A stretch of 64,000 bases of DNA from Bradyrhizobium liaoningense (GTDB lineage Bacteria; Pseudomonadota; Alphaproteobacteria; Rhizobiales; Xanthobacteraceae), in contig NZ_JAFCJM010000039.1 in NCBI RefSeq assembly GCF_018130955.1, forward strand, positions 1-64,000. Direction: 5' to 3'. The notes beneath the pieces were generated by a model. That model saw only the letters and a list, made by a program, of their open reading frames with translations, was not told the DNA's origin and made no database searches. Both the position numbers and the translations under genes were made by a program. Of this stretch, positions 42,311 to 52,696 are shown piece by piece. Every line of letters begins with the position of its first letter. Position 1 is the first letter of the stretch.

Positions 42311-42918
42311 TGTTCACCGGCATTGTCACCGATATTGGCGAAATCGTCAGCCTGACGCCGACCGCGCAGGGCCAGTTGCATCGCCTGCGCATCGCCTGCC
42401 GCTATGATCGCGCCACCATTGCCGACGGCGCCTCGATCGCCTGCAACGGCGTTTGCCTCACGGTCGTGGGGTCCGGCGTCGAGGGCGGCAAGACCTGGTT
42501 CGACGTCGACACCGCGGCGGAAACGCTGGCGCTGACAACCGCGAAGCATTGGAAGGTGGGGACGAAGCTCAACCTCGAGCGTGCGCTCAAGATCGGCGAC
42601 GAGCTCGGCGGCCACATCGTCGCCGGCCATGCCGACGGGATCGCAACCATCGTCAACCGCGACGACCTGCCTGACATGGCGCGGTTCGAGCTCAAGACCA
42701 CACGGGAGCTGGCGCGCTTCATCGCGACCAAGGGTTCGATCACGCTCGACGGCGTGTCGTTGACCATCAATACGGTGACGGACGTCACCTTCTCGGTGCT
42801 GATCATCCCGCACACGCTGAACGTGACGACCATCGGCGGCTGGCACGCCGGGGCGGAGGTCAACATCGAGGTCGATTTGATGGCCCGCTATGCGGCGCGG
42901 CTGACGGAAATGAAGTGA
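42310..42918 (+). CDS. ribE: Riboflavin synthase alpha subunit
   Basis: 202 aa. It dismutates 6,7-dimethyl-8-ribityllumazine to riboflavin. The two lumazine-binding repeats are visible, each beginning with a MFTGIV/GHIVAGH-type block: MFTGIVTDIGEIVSLTPT with SIACNGVCLTVV, then GDELGGHIVAGHADGIATI with SITLDGVSLTINTV. Translationally coupled to ribD. Usually ribBA or ribH follows directly; here repeat R3 intervenes before ribH. Confidence 0.95.
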   Translation: MFTGIVTDIGEIVSLTPTAQGQLHRLRIACRYDRATIADGASIACNGVCLTVVGSGVEGGKTWFDVDTAAETLALTTAKHWKVGTKLNLERALKIGDELGGHIVAGHADGIATIVNRDDLPDMARFELKTTRELARFIATKGSITLDGVSLTINTVTDVTFSVLIIPHTLNVTTIGGWHAGAEVNIEVDLMARYAARLTEMK

Positions 42919-42928
42919 CGGTGCAGCC

Positions 42929-43029
42929 GTCATTCCGGGATGGTCCGAAGGACCAGACCCGGAATCTCGAGATTCCACAATGCGCAAGCGCGCATTGGGG
43001 TTCGATGCTTTGCATCGCCCCGGAATGAC
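42929..43029. repeat. Dispersed palindromic repeat R3, inside the rib operon
   Basis: 101 bp with inverted ends GTCATTCCGGG (left) and CCCGGAATGAC (right). Inside are GGTCCGAAGGACC and AATCTCGAGATT hairpins and GCGCAAGCGCGC. It fills the ribE-ribH spacer without disturbing either gene. I see only one copy in this window. Confidence 0.75.
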
Positions 43030-43106
43030 AGTGAGTTTAGAACTTGGCTTACCCGCCCGCGGCGACTACATACGCGCCGGTACGAGAGTAGAAACGGATT
43101 TTTGCG

Positions 43107-43598
43107 ATGGCAGACGCGCGGCGCGCACCCCTGAAGGACCAGACCGACATCTCCGGCGCGCGCGCCCTGATCGTCGAAGCGCGCTTCTATGACGACCTCC
43201 AGGATGCGCTTTTGGAAGGCGCAGTCGCCGAGCTGAAGGCGGCTGGGCTCACGCATGACGTCATCACGGTTCCCGGCGCGCTGGAGATTCCGGCGGCGGT
43301 GGCGATCGCGGTCGATGCGGCCGAAAGCCACGGCAAGCCCTACGACGCCGTCGTCGCGCTCGGCTGCGTGATCCGCGGCGACACCATCCATTTCGAGATC
43401 GTCTCGCAGGAGTCCTCCCGCGCGCTGATGGATCTCGCCGTGATGCGCAAGCTGCCGCTCGGGAACGGGATCCTCACCGTCAATAATGAGGAGCAGGCCT
43501 GGGCGCGGGCACGCGCGAGCGAGCTCAACAAGGGCGGCGACGCCGCCCGCGCCGCGATAGCGATGCTGCGCATCAAGCGCCGTCTGGCGCGGGCCTGA
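43107..43598 (+). CDS. ribH: 6,7-dimethyl-8-ribityllumazine synthase
   Basis: 163 aa. It condenses 3,4-dihydroxybutanone phosphate with the ribitylamino-uracil to give lumazine, the substrate of RibE. Conserved blocks: ARALIVEARFYDDLQDALLEGA, VPGALEIPAAVAIAVD, DAVVALGCVIRGDTIHFEIV, and GILTVNNEEQAWARA. Starts 77 bases after repeat R3; stop is 3 bases before nusB. Confidence 0.96.
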   Translation: MADARRAPLKDQTDISGARALIVEARFYDDLQDALLEGAVAELKAAGLTHDVITVPGALEIPAAVAIAVDAAESHGKPYDAVVALGCVIRGDTIHFEIVSQESSRALMDLAVMRKLPLGNGILTVNNEEQAWARARASELNKGGDAARAAIAMLRIKRRLARA

Positions 43599-43601
43599 GC
43601 C

Positions 43602-44099
43602 ATGGCCGACACCACCAAAAAGCAGCCTGCGGGCGCCGAGAAGAAAGCGAACCGGCGCGGTGCTGCGCGCCTTGCCGCCGTGCAGGCGCTCTATCAGATG
43701 GACATCGCGGGCGCCGGTATCAACGACATCTTCGCCGAGTTCGAGAGCCACTGGCTCGGCAACGAGGTCGAGGGCGAAAAATACCTCCCGGCAGAAGCGG
43801 CGTTCTTCCGCGACGTCGTCTCGGGCGTGGTGCGCGACCAGAAGAAGCTCGATCCCCTGATCGACGAGGCGTTGTCGAAGGGCTGGCCCCTGAAGCGCAT
43901 CGAGGCGATCCTGCGCGCGGTGCTGCGGGCCGGCGCCTACGAGTTGGAGCACCGCAAGGACGTTCCCGGCCGCGTTGTAGTGTCCGAATATGTCGACGTC
44001 GCCAACGCCTTCGTCGATCGCGAGGAGACCGGCATGGTGAACGCGGTGCTCGACCAGATCGGCCGCCACTTCCGCGGCGACGAGTTCGGGCGGGGGTAG
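43602..44099 (+). CDS. nusB: Transcription antitermination factor NusB
   Basis: 165 aa. NusB with NusE (S10) binds boxA RNA in rRNA operons to suppress termination. The N-terminal KANRRGAARLAAVQALYQMDIAG and later LIDEALSKGWPLKRIEAILRAVLRAGAYEL and VVVSEYVDVANAFVDREETGMVNAVLD blocks are diagnostic (given in spans, residues 85-155). The start is 3 bases after ribH, matching the usual ribH-nusB coupling. Followed by repeat R4, then thiL. Confidence 0.95.
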   Translation: MADTTKKQPAGAEKKANRRGAARLAAVQALYQMDIAGAGINDIFAEFESHWLGNEVEGEKYLPAEAAFFRDVVSGVVRDQKKLDPLIDEALSKGWPLKRIEAILRAVLRAGAYELEHRKDVPGRVVVSEYVDVANAFVDREETGMVNAVLDQIGRHFRGDEFGRG

Positions 44100-44132
44100 G
44101 AGTAGGACGAGACGATGACTCTTGCAGTAGCC

Positions 44133-44248
44133 GTCATCCTGAGGTGCCGTAGCGAAGCGGAGGCCTCGAAGGGTGGCGGCGTGCCGCTGAGGCTGCACCT
44201 TGGCCGTGCATCCTTCGAGGCTCGCAAGGGCTCGCACCTCAGGATGAC
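44133..44248. repeat. Dispersed palindromic repeat R4, directly upstream of thiL
   Basis: 116 bp with perfect 15-bp inverted ends GTCATCCTGAGGTGC (44133-44147) and GCACCTCAGGATGAC (44234-44248). The inner arms include AGCGAAGCGGAGGCCTCGAAGG and CCTTCGAGGCTCGC. It ends 12 bases before the thiL start codon, so it forms most of the thiL leader. Confidence 0.85.
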
Positions 44249-44260
44249 GGGTCTGCGATC

Positions 44261-45247
44261 GTGACGCAGGATAAGCCAGTATCCGGCGAAGACTCCCTCA
44301 TCGCGCGCTATTTCAAGCCGCTGGCGACCGATCCCGGTGCGTTCGGTCTTGTCGATGATGCGGCCGTCCTGAAGGCGCAGGGCGAAGACATCGTCGTCAC
44401 CACGGACGCCGTGGTCGAAGGCGTGCACTATCTCGCCGACGATCCGCCCGACACGATTGCGCGCAAGGCGCTGCGGGTGAACCTGTCCGATCTCGCCGCC
44501 AAGGGGGCCGTGCCGGCCGGCTTCGTGCTGACGCTGGCGCTGCGCAAGGCCGACGATGCGTGGCTCCGACCGTTTGCCGATGCGCTGGGCGAGGAGATCA
44601 GGAGTTTTGCGTGTCCGTTGCTCGGCGGCGACACCGTCTCGACGCCCGGTCCTCAGATGATTTCGATCACCGCCTTCGGCCGCGTGCCCGCAGGGCGCAT
44701 GATCGGCCGCACCGGCGCGAAGCCGGGCGACCGCATCATGGTCACGGGCACGATCGGCGACGCGGCCTTGGGTCTCGATATCCTGAAGGGTGGCGCAGTC
44801 GCAGCTGCGCTTGCGGGCGATCGGCTCGCACAGGATGAACTGATCGACCGTTACCGCGTCCCGCGGCCGCGCAACGCCTTGGCCGAAGCGGTGCGCGCCT
44901 ATGCGAGCGCCGCGATGGACGTCTCCGACGGTCTGGCCGGTGACCTCGCCAAGCTCTGCGCAGCCTCAGGCGTCAGCGCCGTGATCGAGGCAGCGCGCAT
45001 TCCGATCTCGCCCGCAGCCGCGTGCGCCGCCGTTGCTATCGAGAAGCTCGTGGCGGGCGGCGACGACTACGAAATCCTCTGCACCGTTCCGCAAGACCAC
45101 ATCGCGGCGCTGATCGAACAGGCCGCTCGGGTGGGAGTTCCGATCGCAGAGATCGGTACCGTGACCGCCGGGCGCGAACGGCCGCGCCTGATCGACGCGC
45201 AAGGCGCCGACATTGTGCTGTCGCGCCTGTCCTACAGCCATTTCTGA
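44261..45247 (+). CDS. thiL: Thiamine-monophosphate kinase
   Basis: 328 aa. It phosphorylates thiamine monophosphate to the active diphosphate. Motifs: GEDSLIARYFKPL, DDAAVLKAQGEDIVVTTDAVVEGVHY, ARKALRVNLSDLAAKGAVPAGF, and AAMDVSDGLAGDLAKLCAASG, with AGGDDYEILCTVP (spans at residues 8-80 and 205-270). The start is GTG 44261, with no clear Shine-Dalgarno because repeat R4 ends 12 bases upstream; no in-frame ATG is nearby. nusB-thiL order is conserved in proteobacteria. Confidence 0.94.
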   Translation: MTQDKPVSGEDSLIARYFKPLATDPGAFGLVDDAAVLKAQGEDIVVTTDAVVEGVHYLADDPPDTIARKALRVNLSDLAAKGAVPAGFVLTLALRKADDAWLRPFADALGEEIRSFACPLLGGDTVSTPGPQMISITAFGRVPAGRMIGRTGAKPGDRIMVTGTIGDAALGLDILKGGAVAAALAGDRLAQDELIDRYRVPRPRNALAEAVRAYASAAMDVSDGLAGDLAKLCAASGVSAVIEAARIPISPAAACAAVAIEKLVAGGDDYEILCTVPQDHIAALIEQAARVGVPIAEIGTVTAGRERPRLIDAQGADIVLSRLSYSHF

Positions 45248-45339
45248 AAGTCCCCGCACGGCAGGCGCGACATCGATCCCTCTGGCCTTTTCCTGATGTC
45301 GGGTACTATTGGCCATCGAAATTGACGGATTCGATTCGC

Positions 45340-45954
45340 ATGTCGACGGCTGATTCCATCGCGGCCCGTCCGGCCGCCACCGTTGTTCCTGGCCGGGAAT
45401 GCGGAAGCTGCACGCTGTGCTGCAAAGTCTACGACGTCGCCGAGATCAACAAGGTCGCGGGCAAGTGGTGCTCAAAGTGCAAGCCCGGACGAGGCTGCAC
45501 GATTCACGATAGCCTTCCCCGCCAATGTGCTGACTTCAATTGCCTGTGGCGGACCGATGCGGAGATGCCGCCGCAGTGGAAGCCTGATCAGGCGAAGATG
45601 GTGGTCACCATCCATCCGAAGACGGAAAACATTATGGTCCGGGTCGATCCCGGCCTGCCATCGGCCTGGCAGCGGCAACCCTATTACGGTCACCTGCGGC
45701 AGTGGTCGCGGAACAATCTGCCGAAGGGGTGGTACGTCATCGTCTTCGTCAACGAATTGGCGACGCTCGTTCTGCCGGATCAGGACCTGCCGATCGGACC
45801 GCTGGCGGGCGACCAGACGATCTCGCTGCGGCACGAGCCCGGTCCCAATGGCGGCGTCTACGAGGTCAAGGTCGCGACAATCCGGACGACTCCCGACGGG
45901 CAGACGTTTGAGATCGCCTCCACCTCTCGTCATCAGGTGCGGCCGGCGGCTTGA
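45340..45954 (+). CDS. YkgJ-like cysteine-cluster protein
   Basis: 204 aa from ATG 45340 (MSTADSIAARP); the longer frame upstream lies in thiL and is rejected. Cys-rich N-terminal part: CGSCTLCCKVYDV, KWCSKCKPGRGCTIHD, and RQCADFNCLWRTD give about ten Cys by residue 75, the pattern of the YkgJ zinc/iron-cluster family (CxxCC). The C-terminal half is a beta-rich domain (MVVTIHPKTENIMVRVDPGL, WYVIVFVNELATLVLPD). Function unknown; metal binding is inferred. Confidence 0.75.
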   Translation: MSTADSIAARPAATVVPGRECGSCTLCCKVYDVAEINKVAGKWCSKCKPGRGCTIHDSLPRQCADFNCLWRTDAEMPPQWKPDQAKMVVTIHPKTENIMVRVDPGLPSAWQRQPYYGHLRQWSRNNLPKGWYVIVFVNELATLVLPDQDLPIGPLAGDQTISLRHEPGPNGGVYEVKVATIRTTPDGQTFEIASTSRHQVRPAA

Positions 45955-46217
45955 CCGGGGCGAAGGAACTATAGCTCCTGCGGTTTCGGTAGCGACCTGA
46001 CGCAATTTCCGCGAACCGGGCATCTACGACCTAAATCGGTGCCGAAATTGACGATTTCCACGCTTCCGGCGTTGCACGGGCATTGCGATTTTGGCAAGGT
46101 CCCCGCCGATTTAGGGTCTCCCCTTTTGGGCAGGGGCGGTCCTGTTTTAAGGCGCCGACCCGTCACAGCGGGAAACAAGGCGTCGGGGGTACATCAAGGA
46201 TCTGAGGCAAAATTCAC

Positions 46218-48332
<2,115 letters not shown>

Positions 48333-48354
48333 GCGGCGCAAACGGCACAAAACG

Positions 48355-48389
48355 AACCCCGCGGCGCGAGCCGCGGGGTTCTTGTTTTT
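48355..48389 (+). terminator. Rho-independent terminator of hppA
   Basis: A perfect 10-bp stem AACCCCGCGG (48355-48364) / CCGCGGGGTT (48371-48380), a six-base loop and CTTGTTTTT, 22 bases after the hppA stop. Confidence 0.92.
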
Positions 48390-48409
48390 GGAAACGTTAC
48401 TCCGGCCGC

Positions 48410-48516
48410 GTCCCCCGGACGCTGCGCAGCACGAAGTGATGCGCTGCAGATCCGGGGCCCATGGGTCCCGGTTCAGCAGTGCAGCGTTACACGCTGCACT
48501 ACGTCCGGGACACGAG
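48410..48516. repeat. Dispersed repeat R6, copy b
   Basis: About 107 bp ending in TCCGGGACACGAG (48504-48516), the same right end as 37481-37493, with CGCTGCGCAGCACGAAGTGA and GCGCTGCAGA inside. The left end is degenerate (GCGTCCCCCGGACGC). It lies just before the 3' end of the Bug-type gene. Confidence 0.7.
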
Positions 48517-48518
48517 AG

Positions 48519-49520
48519 CTACTGCACGTCCATCTGTAGGCCTTCCTTCTGGATGATGCCGGCGAATTTCTTTGTCTCGGCATCGACGAAGTCGGTGAAC
48601 TGCTGCGGCGTGCCGTAGTCGGAGCGAGCGCCCATCGCAGCGATGTTCTTCTTGATGTCGTCGCGCTCGAGCAGCGCCTTGGCCTGGACGTTGAGCGCCT
48701 CGACCACGGCGGCCGGCGCGCTCTTCGGCAGGAAGACGCCGAACCAGGACGAGACGTCGAAATTCGCAAGCTCCGGCGCGCTCTCGCGCATGGTGGGGAG
48801 GTTCGGCGCGGATTCGCTCCGCTCGGTCGTCGTGACGCAGAGGCCGTTCAGCGTGCCGTTCTGCACCTGCGGCAGGCTTGGAAACAGATTGTCGAACAGG
48901 ATCTGGATGTCGCCGGCGAGCGCGGCCTGCAGCGCGGGCCCTGCACCGCGGAACGGAATATGCGTCATCTTCAAGCCGGTGAGCTGAAGAAACCAGGCGC
49001 CGGTGAGGTGAGGGCTCTGGCCGACACCGGACGAGGCGTAGCTGAGCTTGTCCGGGTTAGCCTTCAGGAACGCGATCAGCTCGGGAATCGACTTGATGCC
49101 GGTCTTCGGATGCGCCGAGACGATGTTGGGGATCCGGATCATGTTCGAGACCGGCTGAAGCTGGTCCGCCTTGTAGCTGAGGTTCTTGAAGATGCTGTAG
49201 GCGATCGCGTTCGGCCCGGGATTGCCGACCAGGATGGTGTGGCCGTCGCCCTTGGCGCGAACCACCTCCGCCGTACCAATGGTGCCGCCGCCGCCCGAGC
49301 GGTTCTCCACGATCGCTGACTGGCCCCAGGCGGTTTGCAGATGGGCTGCGAGCAGGCGCCCCATCACGTCGGTCGAGCCGCCGGCGGCCGCCGGCACGAT
49401 CAGGCGCACATTTTCGGTGGGCTTCCAGTCCGCCAGGCTCGACCGGGGCAGGATCGCTGCCGTCGATAATGTCGCGGCACCTGCAAGCACGCGGCGGCGG
49501 GAAAACAATTTTTTGGTCAC
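48519..49520 (-). CDS. Bug/TctC-type periplasmic substrate-binding protein
   Basis: 333 aa from GTG 49520, chosen because GGGAG lies 7 bases upstream; the longer ATG start adds 20 residues before the twin-Arg signal. A signal peptide with RRR (KKLFSRRRVLAGAATLSTAAILP) suggests Tat or Sec export. Conserved Bug segments: VRLIVPAAAGGSTDVMGRLL, VENRSGGGGTIGTAEV, YASSGVGQSPHLTGAWF, and HIPFRGAGPALQAALAGDI. Such proteins feed tripartite tricarboxylate transporters, but no TctA/TctB gene is adjacent, so it is an orphan receptor or sensor. Confidence 0.88.
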   Translation of the reverse strand: MTKKLFSRRRVLAGAATLSTAAILPRSSLADWKPTENVRLIVPAAAGGSTDVMGRLLAAHLQTAWGQSAIVENRSGGGGTIGTAEVVRAKGDGHTILVGNPGPNAIAYSIFKNLSYKADQLQPVSNMIRIPNIVSAHPKTGIKSIPELIAFLKANPDKLSYASSGVGQSPHLTGAWFLQLTGLKMTHIPFRGAGPALQAALAGDIQILFDNLFPSLPQVQNGTLNGLCVTTTERSESAPNLPTMRESAPELANFDVSSWFGVFLPKSAPAAVVEALNVQAKALLERDDIKKNIAAMGARSDYGTPQQFTDFVDAETKKFAGIIQKEGLQMDVQ

Positions 49521-49632
49521 GAATCCACTCCCTGCTTCTTGTTTTGCAGGGAGCGTAGGAAACGGAGCGCGCGCGGGCAAGCCGCCCGCGACGGCAAGTG
49601 CCGCGCGGAGGGCGGCACGACGCCGCAGGAGA

Positions 49633-50118
49633 TCAGTTGAAGCTGAGCAGCTTGAACAGCGGCGTGAGGTAGTTGAGCTCCTGGCCCGATGTCGGCGTGG
49701 TGCGGCTGACGGTGTCGAAAATCCGACCGTCCTGCATCGTGTAATTCGCGAGCCGGCGGACGCGGCGGTTCTTGTCGAAATAGATTGCGATCACCCGCTG
49801 GTCGACGACCTTCTGGTTCATGAAGGCCACGGGCCGCTCGGAGCGTTGCGAGATGTAATAGAAGACTTCGCCGTCCAGCGTCGCGACCGTCGAGGGCGTG
49901 CCCATCACGATCAGCACCTGGTCCTGGCTCGCGCCGATCGGAATCTGCTCGAGCGCGCCCGGCGGCAGGATGTAGCCCTTCTGGAATTGCTCGCCGGTGC
50001 AGGCAGCCAGCGCCACGCTGACGAGGGCTGCGGCCGCAACCGCGCGCAAAGAGCGCCAGCGCGCATGAAGGCCGCGCGGCCTGGCTCCGCGGAGGCTGGT
50101 CTGGCTCAAATCGGTCAT
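49633..50118 (-). CDS. bamE: Outer-membrane protein assembly factor BamE (SmpA/OmlA family)
   Basis: 161 aa from the ATG at 50118. A lipoprotein signal (AAAALVSVALAACTGEQF, lipobox LAAC) anchors it in the outer membrane. The BamE fold is GYILPPGALEQIPIGASQDQVLIVMGTPSTVATLDGEVFYYIS (in parts, residues 50-95), with VVDQRVIAIYFDKNRRVRRLA. It helps fold beta-barrel proteins with BamA. Divergent from the cytochrome bc1 chaperone gene with about 100 bp between; this arrangement is conserved in Rhizobiales. Confidence 0.9.
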   Translation of the reverse strand: MTDLSQTSLRGARPRGLHARWRSLRAVAAAALVSVALAACTGEQFQKGYILPPGALEQIPIGASQDQVLIVMGTPSTVATLDGEVFYYISQRSERPVAFMNQKVVDQRVIAIYFDKNRRVRRLANYTMQDGRIFDTVSRTTPTSGQELNYLTPLFKLLSFN

Positions 50119-50216
50119 TCCTGGAACTATCCCGTCCCCTTGCGTCGCGCGAGGCGCTGAAGTACCGGGCACACGCGGCGAACGCAACACGCGCGCGCCC
50201 GCTTGCGGAACCCACA

Positions 50217-50768
50217 ATGCTCTGGCCGTTCAGTCACTTCAGGAAACCCCCGCTCACCCCGCGCGGCACCATTGAAGCCATCTATGGCATGATCGTGACG
50301 CAGGCGCGAGAACCCATATTTTACCGGGACTTGGCCGTGCCCGACACGGTTAACGGCCGATTCGACCTGCTTCTCCTGCATTTGTGGCTGCTGTTGCGCC
50401 GCTTGCGGACCGCCGCCGAGGGCCCCGAGCTGTCGCAGGCCCTGTTCGACCGCTTCTGCGAGGACATGGACGACAATCTGCGCGAAATGGGCATCGGCGA
50501 TCAGGTCGTGCCCAAGCGGATGCGAGCCTTTGGCGAGGCCTTCTACGGCCGGACCAAGGCCTACGACCAGGCCCTTGAGGAGGGCGGCGAGGCGCTGGCG
50601 CTGGCGATCTGCAAGAATATCTTGAACGGAGCCCACATCGCCCAGGCAAAGCGGCTTGCGGCCTACGCCCGGGACGTGGAGTCCACCCTGGGCCGGGCCG
50701 ACGAGGCGGCGTTGCGCGAGGCAACCTTTGAATTTCCGTCCCCGATTCGGGAGGAGATGGCGCCATGA
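50217..50768 (+). CDS. Ubiquinol-cytochrome c chaperone (CBP3/UQCC1-like)
   Basis: 183 aa, all-helical. The family pattern is IEAIYGMIVTQAREPIFYRDLAVPDTVNGRFDLLLLHLWLLL (in parts), CEDMDDNLREMGIGDQVVPKRM, and AFGEAFYGRTKAYDQAL. Mitochondrial CBP3 assists assembly of cytochrome b into the bc1 complex; the bacterial role is inferred from homology. Its stop overlaps the DUF177 start by 4 bases. Confidence 0.88.
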   Translation: MLWPFSHFRKPPLTPRGTIEAIYGMIVTQAREPIFYRDLAVPDTVNGRFDLLLLHLWLLLRRLRTAAEGPELSQALFDRFCEDMDDNLREMGIGDQVVPKRMRAFGEAFYGRTKAYDQALEEGGEALALAICKNILNGAHIAQAKRLAAYARDVESTLGRADEAALREATFEFPSPIREEMAP

Positions 50769-51334
50769 CCCGGCCCAACACTGCCCCTGCCACCGACCCC
50801 TGGCGCGCGCCCGTGACGGTCGCCCAGATCCCCGATACTGGCCTGCATCGTGAGCTCGAGGCCTCGGCCCGTGAGCGGGAGGCGATCGCGGCGGTTGCGG
50901 GCCTGCTCGGCGTCCTTGCGGCGCACGCCTCTTTCGATGTGACGCCCAGGAGCGGCGGCCGCGTCCATGTTGCCGGCCGCGTGCAAGCGCGGGTCGGCCA
51001 GACCTGCGTGGTGACGCTCGACCCCATCGAGAACGACATCGACGAGGAGGTCGATCTGATGTTCGCCCCGGAGGAGGAGGCCCGGAAGCTGGCCGACCTC
51101 ATCGAGGAGGGGCAGGACAGCGAGGAGGCGCCCGACGTGGCTGAGCCGCCGGAGGCGATTGTGAACGGCGTCATCGACCTCGGCCGGATCGCCACCGACG
51201 CGCTGTACCTCGCCATCGATCCCTATCCGCGCAAGCCGGACGCCGTATTCCAGCCGGAGGTTGTCGCGCCCGATCCCGACGACCATCCGTTTGCGGTCCT
51301 GAAGGCGCTTCAGGACAAGCCGAAAGGCAAGTAA
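50765..51334 (+). CDS. DUF177 (YceD-like) protein
   Basis: 189 aa. It has the DUF177 pattern: N-terminal PVTVAQIPDTGLHRELEASA, the beta-rich core FDVTPRSGGRVHVAGRVQARVGQTCVVTLDPIEN, then an acidic stretch (LMFAPEEEARKLADLIEEGQDSEEAP) and LGRIATDALYLAIDPYPRKP. In many bacteria it sits before rpmF-plsX and is linked to 23S rRNA maturation. Here rpmF is absent and plsX follows after about 300 bp. Overlaps the chaperone gene (ATGA). Confidence 0.88.
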   Translation: MTRPNTAPATDPWRAPVTVAQIPDTGLHRELEASAREREAIAAVAGLLGVLAAHASFDVTPRSGGRVHVAGRVQARVGQTCVVTLDPIENDIDEEVDLMFAPEEEARKLADLIEEGQDSEEAPDVAEPPEAIVNGVIDLGRIATDALYLAIDPYPRKPDAVFQPEVVAPDPDDHPFAVLKALQDKPKGK

Positions 51335-51634
51335 CGGCCGGTGCTTGCGCCGGGAGGCCTGGCAATGTGCATGAGCCCGTTGTTGGGCCGGATCGAAACC
51401 CCGGTATATCTACTTGATTGAGCGCTATTTTTATTGCTGGTAAGAACTCGCATGGGGATCGCCTTGGATGCAAAAGGCTGGGGTCAAGAGGTTGTGTCGG
51501 GACGGGGAGACGCTATTGTCGCGGCCCGGTTCGGGCGCAGCGTGGTGCCAAACCGATCGCCGTTGAGCATGGCGACTTCATTTTCGCGGTCCCGCTAGCT
51601 CCAGACCGCACGAGACCAGGTTTCCGGGACTTTG
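51335..51634. other. Intergenic spacer DUF177-plsX, no gene seen
   Basis: 300 bp. I see no rpmF and no convincing ORF, RNA or terminator. An AT-richer patch around 51400-51440 (CTATTTTTATTGCTGG) may belong to a plsX promoter. Confidence 0.4.
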
Positions 51635-52696
51635 ATGCCTCAGAAGGTAAGAATCGCGCTTGACGCCATGGGAGGCGATGTCGGCGCCCCCGTCGTCATT
51701 CCCGGCGCCGCCATCTCGCTCGCCCGGCATCGCGATACCGAATTTTTGCTGGTCGGGGACCGCGCCAAGATCGAGCCCGAGCTCGACAAGCATCCCAAGC
51801 TGAAGGCGGCCTCAAGAATCATCCATACAGACGTCGCCGTGAGCATGGAGGACAAGCCGAGCCAGGCGCTCCGCCGCGGCCGCAAGACCTCGTCGATGTG
51901 GCTCGCGATCGACGCCGTCAAGAAGGGCGAGGCTGACGTCGCTGTCTCCGCCGGCAATACCGGCGCGCTGATGGCGATGTCGCGCTTCCACCTGCGCACG
52001 CTGAAGGGCATCGACCGCCCGGCGATCGCAGCGGTGTGGCCGACGACGCGCGGGGACTCCGTCGTGCTCGATCTGGGCGCGACCATCGGCGGCGATGCGC
52101 AGCACCTCGTGGCGCTCTCGGTGATGGGCGCTGCGATGGCGAGCGTGCTGTTCGACAAGCCGCGCCCGACGGTTGGGCTGCTCAACATCGGGACCGAGGA
52201 GATCAAGGGGCACGAGGAAATCCGCGAGGCCGGCGAAAAGCTGCGCGCGATGAACCTGCCGCAGCTCGACTATGTCGGCTTCGTCGAGGGCGACGGCATC
52301 GGCAAGGGGCTGGCCGACGTGATCGTCACCGAGGGTTTCAGCGGCAATATCGCGCTGAAGGCCGCCGAGGGAACCGCCCGGCAGATGGCGGGGTTACTTC
52401 GCAACGAGATGCAGCGGAGCTGGCTGTCCAAGCTCGGCTACCTGTTCGCGCGTGGCGCTTTCCAAGCCCTGCGCGACAAGATGGACCCCAACAAGTCCAA
52501 TGGCGGCGTGTTCCTTGGGCTGAACGGGGTCGTGGTGAAGAGCCATGGCGGAATCAGCGCCGAAGGCTTTGCCTATGCGATCGATGTTGGCTATGAGATG
52601 GTCCACTACGATCTCCTGAACAAGATCAATCAGATGCTCAATCGCGACGGGGGTGCGCTCAGTTCCGTGCCAACCGCGCAGGAGGCTGTTTCGTGA
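51635..52696 (+). CDS. plsX: Phosphate acyltransferase PlsX
   Basis: 353 aa. It makes acyl-phosphate from acyl-ACP, the first step of phospholipid synthesis with PlsY. Family blocks: MPQKVRIALDAMGGDVGAPV, VAVSAGNTGALMAMSRF, VLDLGATIGGDAQHLV, VGLLNIGTEEIKGHEEI, and VTEGFSGNIALKAAEGTAR. ATG 51635 is preferred to the TTG three bases earlier. The stop overlaps fabH (GTGA). Confidence 0.96.
   Translation: MPQKVRIALDAMGGDVGAPVVIPGAAISLARHRDTEFLLVGDRAKIEPELDKHPKLKAASRIIHTDVAVSMEDKPSQALRRGRKTSSMWLAIDAVKKGEADVAVSAGNTGALMAMSRFHLRTLKGIDRPAIAAVWPTTRGDSVVLDLGATIGGDAQHLVALSVMGAAMASVLFDKPRPTVGLLNIGTEEIKGHEEIREAGEKLRAMNLPQLDYVGFVEGDGIGKGLADVIVTEGFSGNIALKAAEGTARQMAGLLRNEMQRSWLSKLGYLFARGAFQALRDKMDPNKSNGGVFLGLNGVVVKSHGGISAEGFAYAIDVGYEMVHYDLLNKINQMLNRDGGALSSVPTAQEAVS

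Noticed and set aside
42919..43106. FMN riboswitch in the rib operon
   Set aside because: The spacer is a dispersed palindrome (R3) and lacks the conserved RFN-element blocks.
45022..45339. N-terminal extension of the YkgJ-like protein
   Set aside because: It lies in the coding region of thiL in another frame and is Arg-rich noise.
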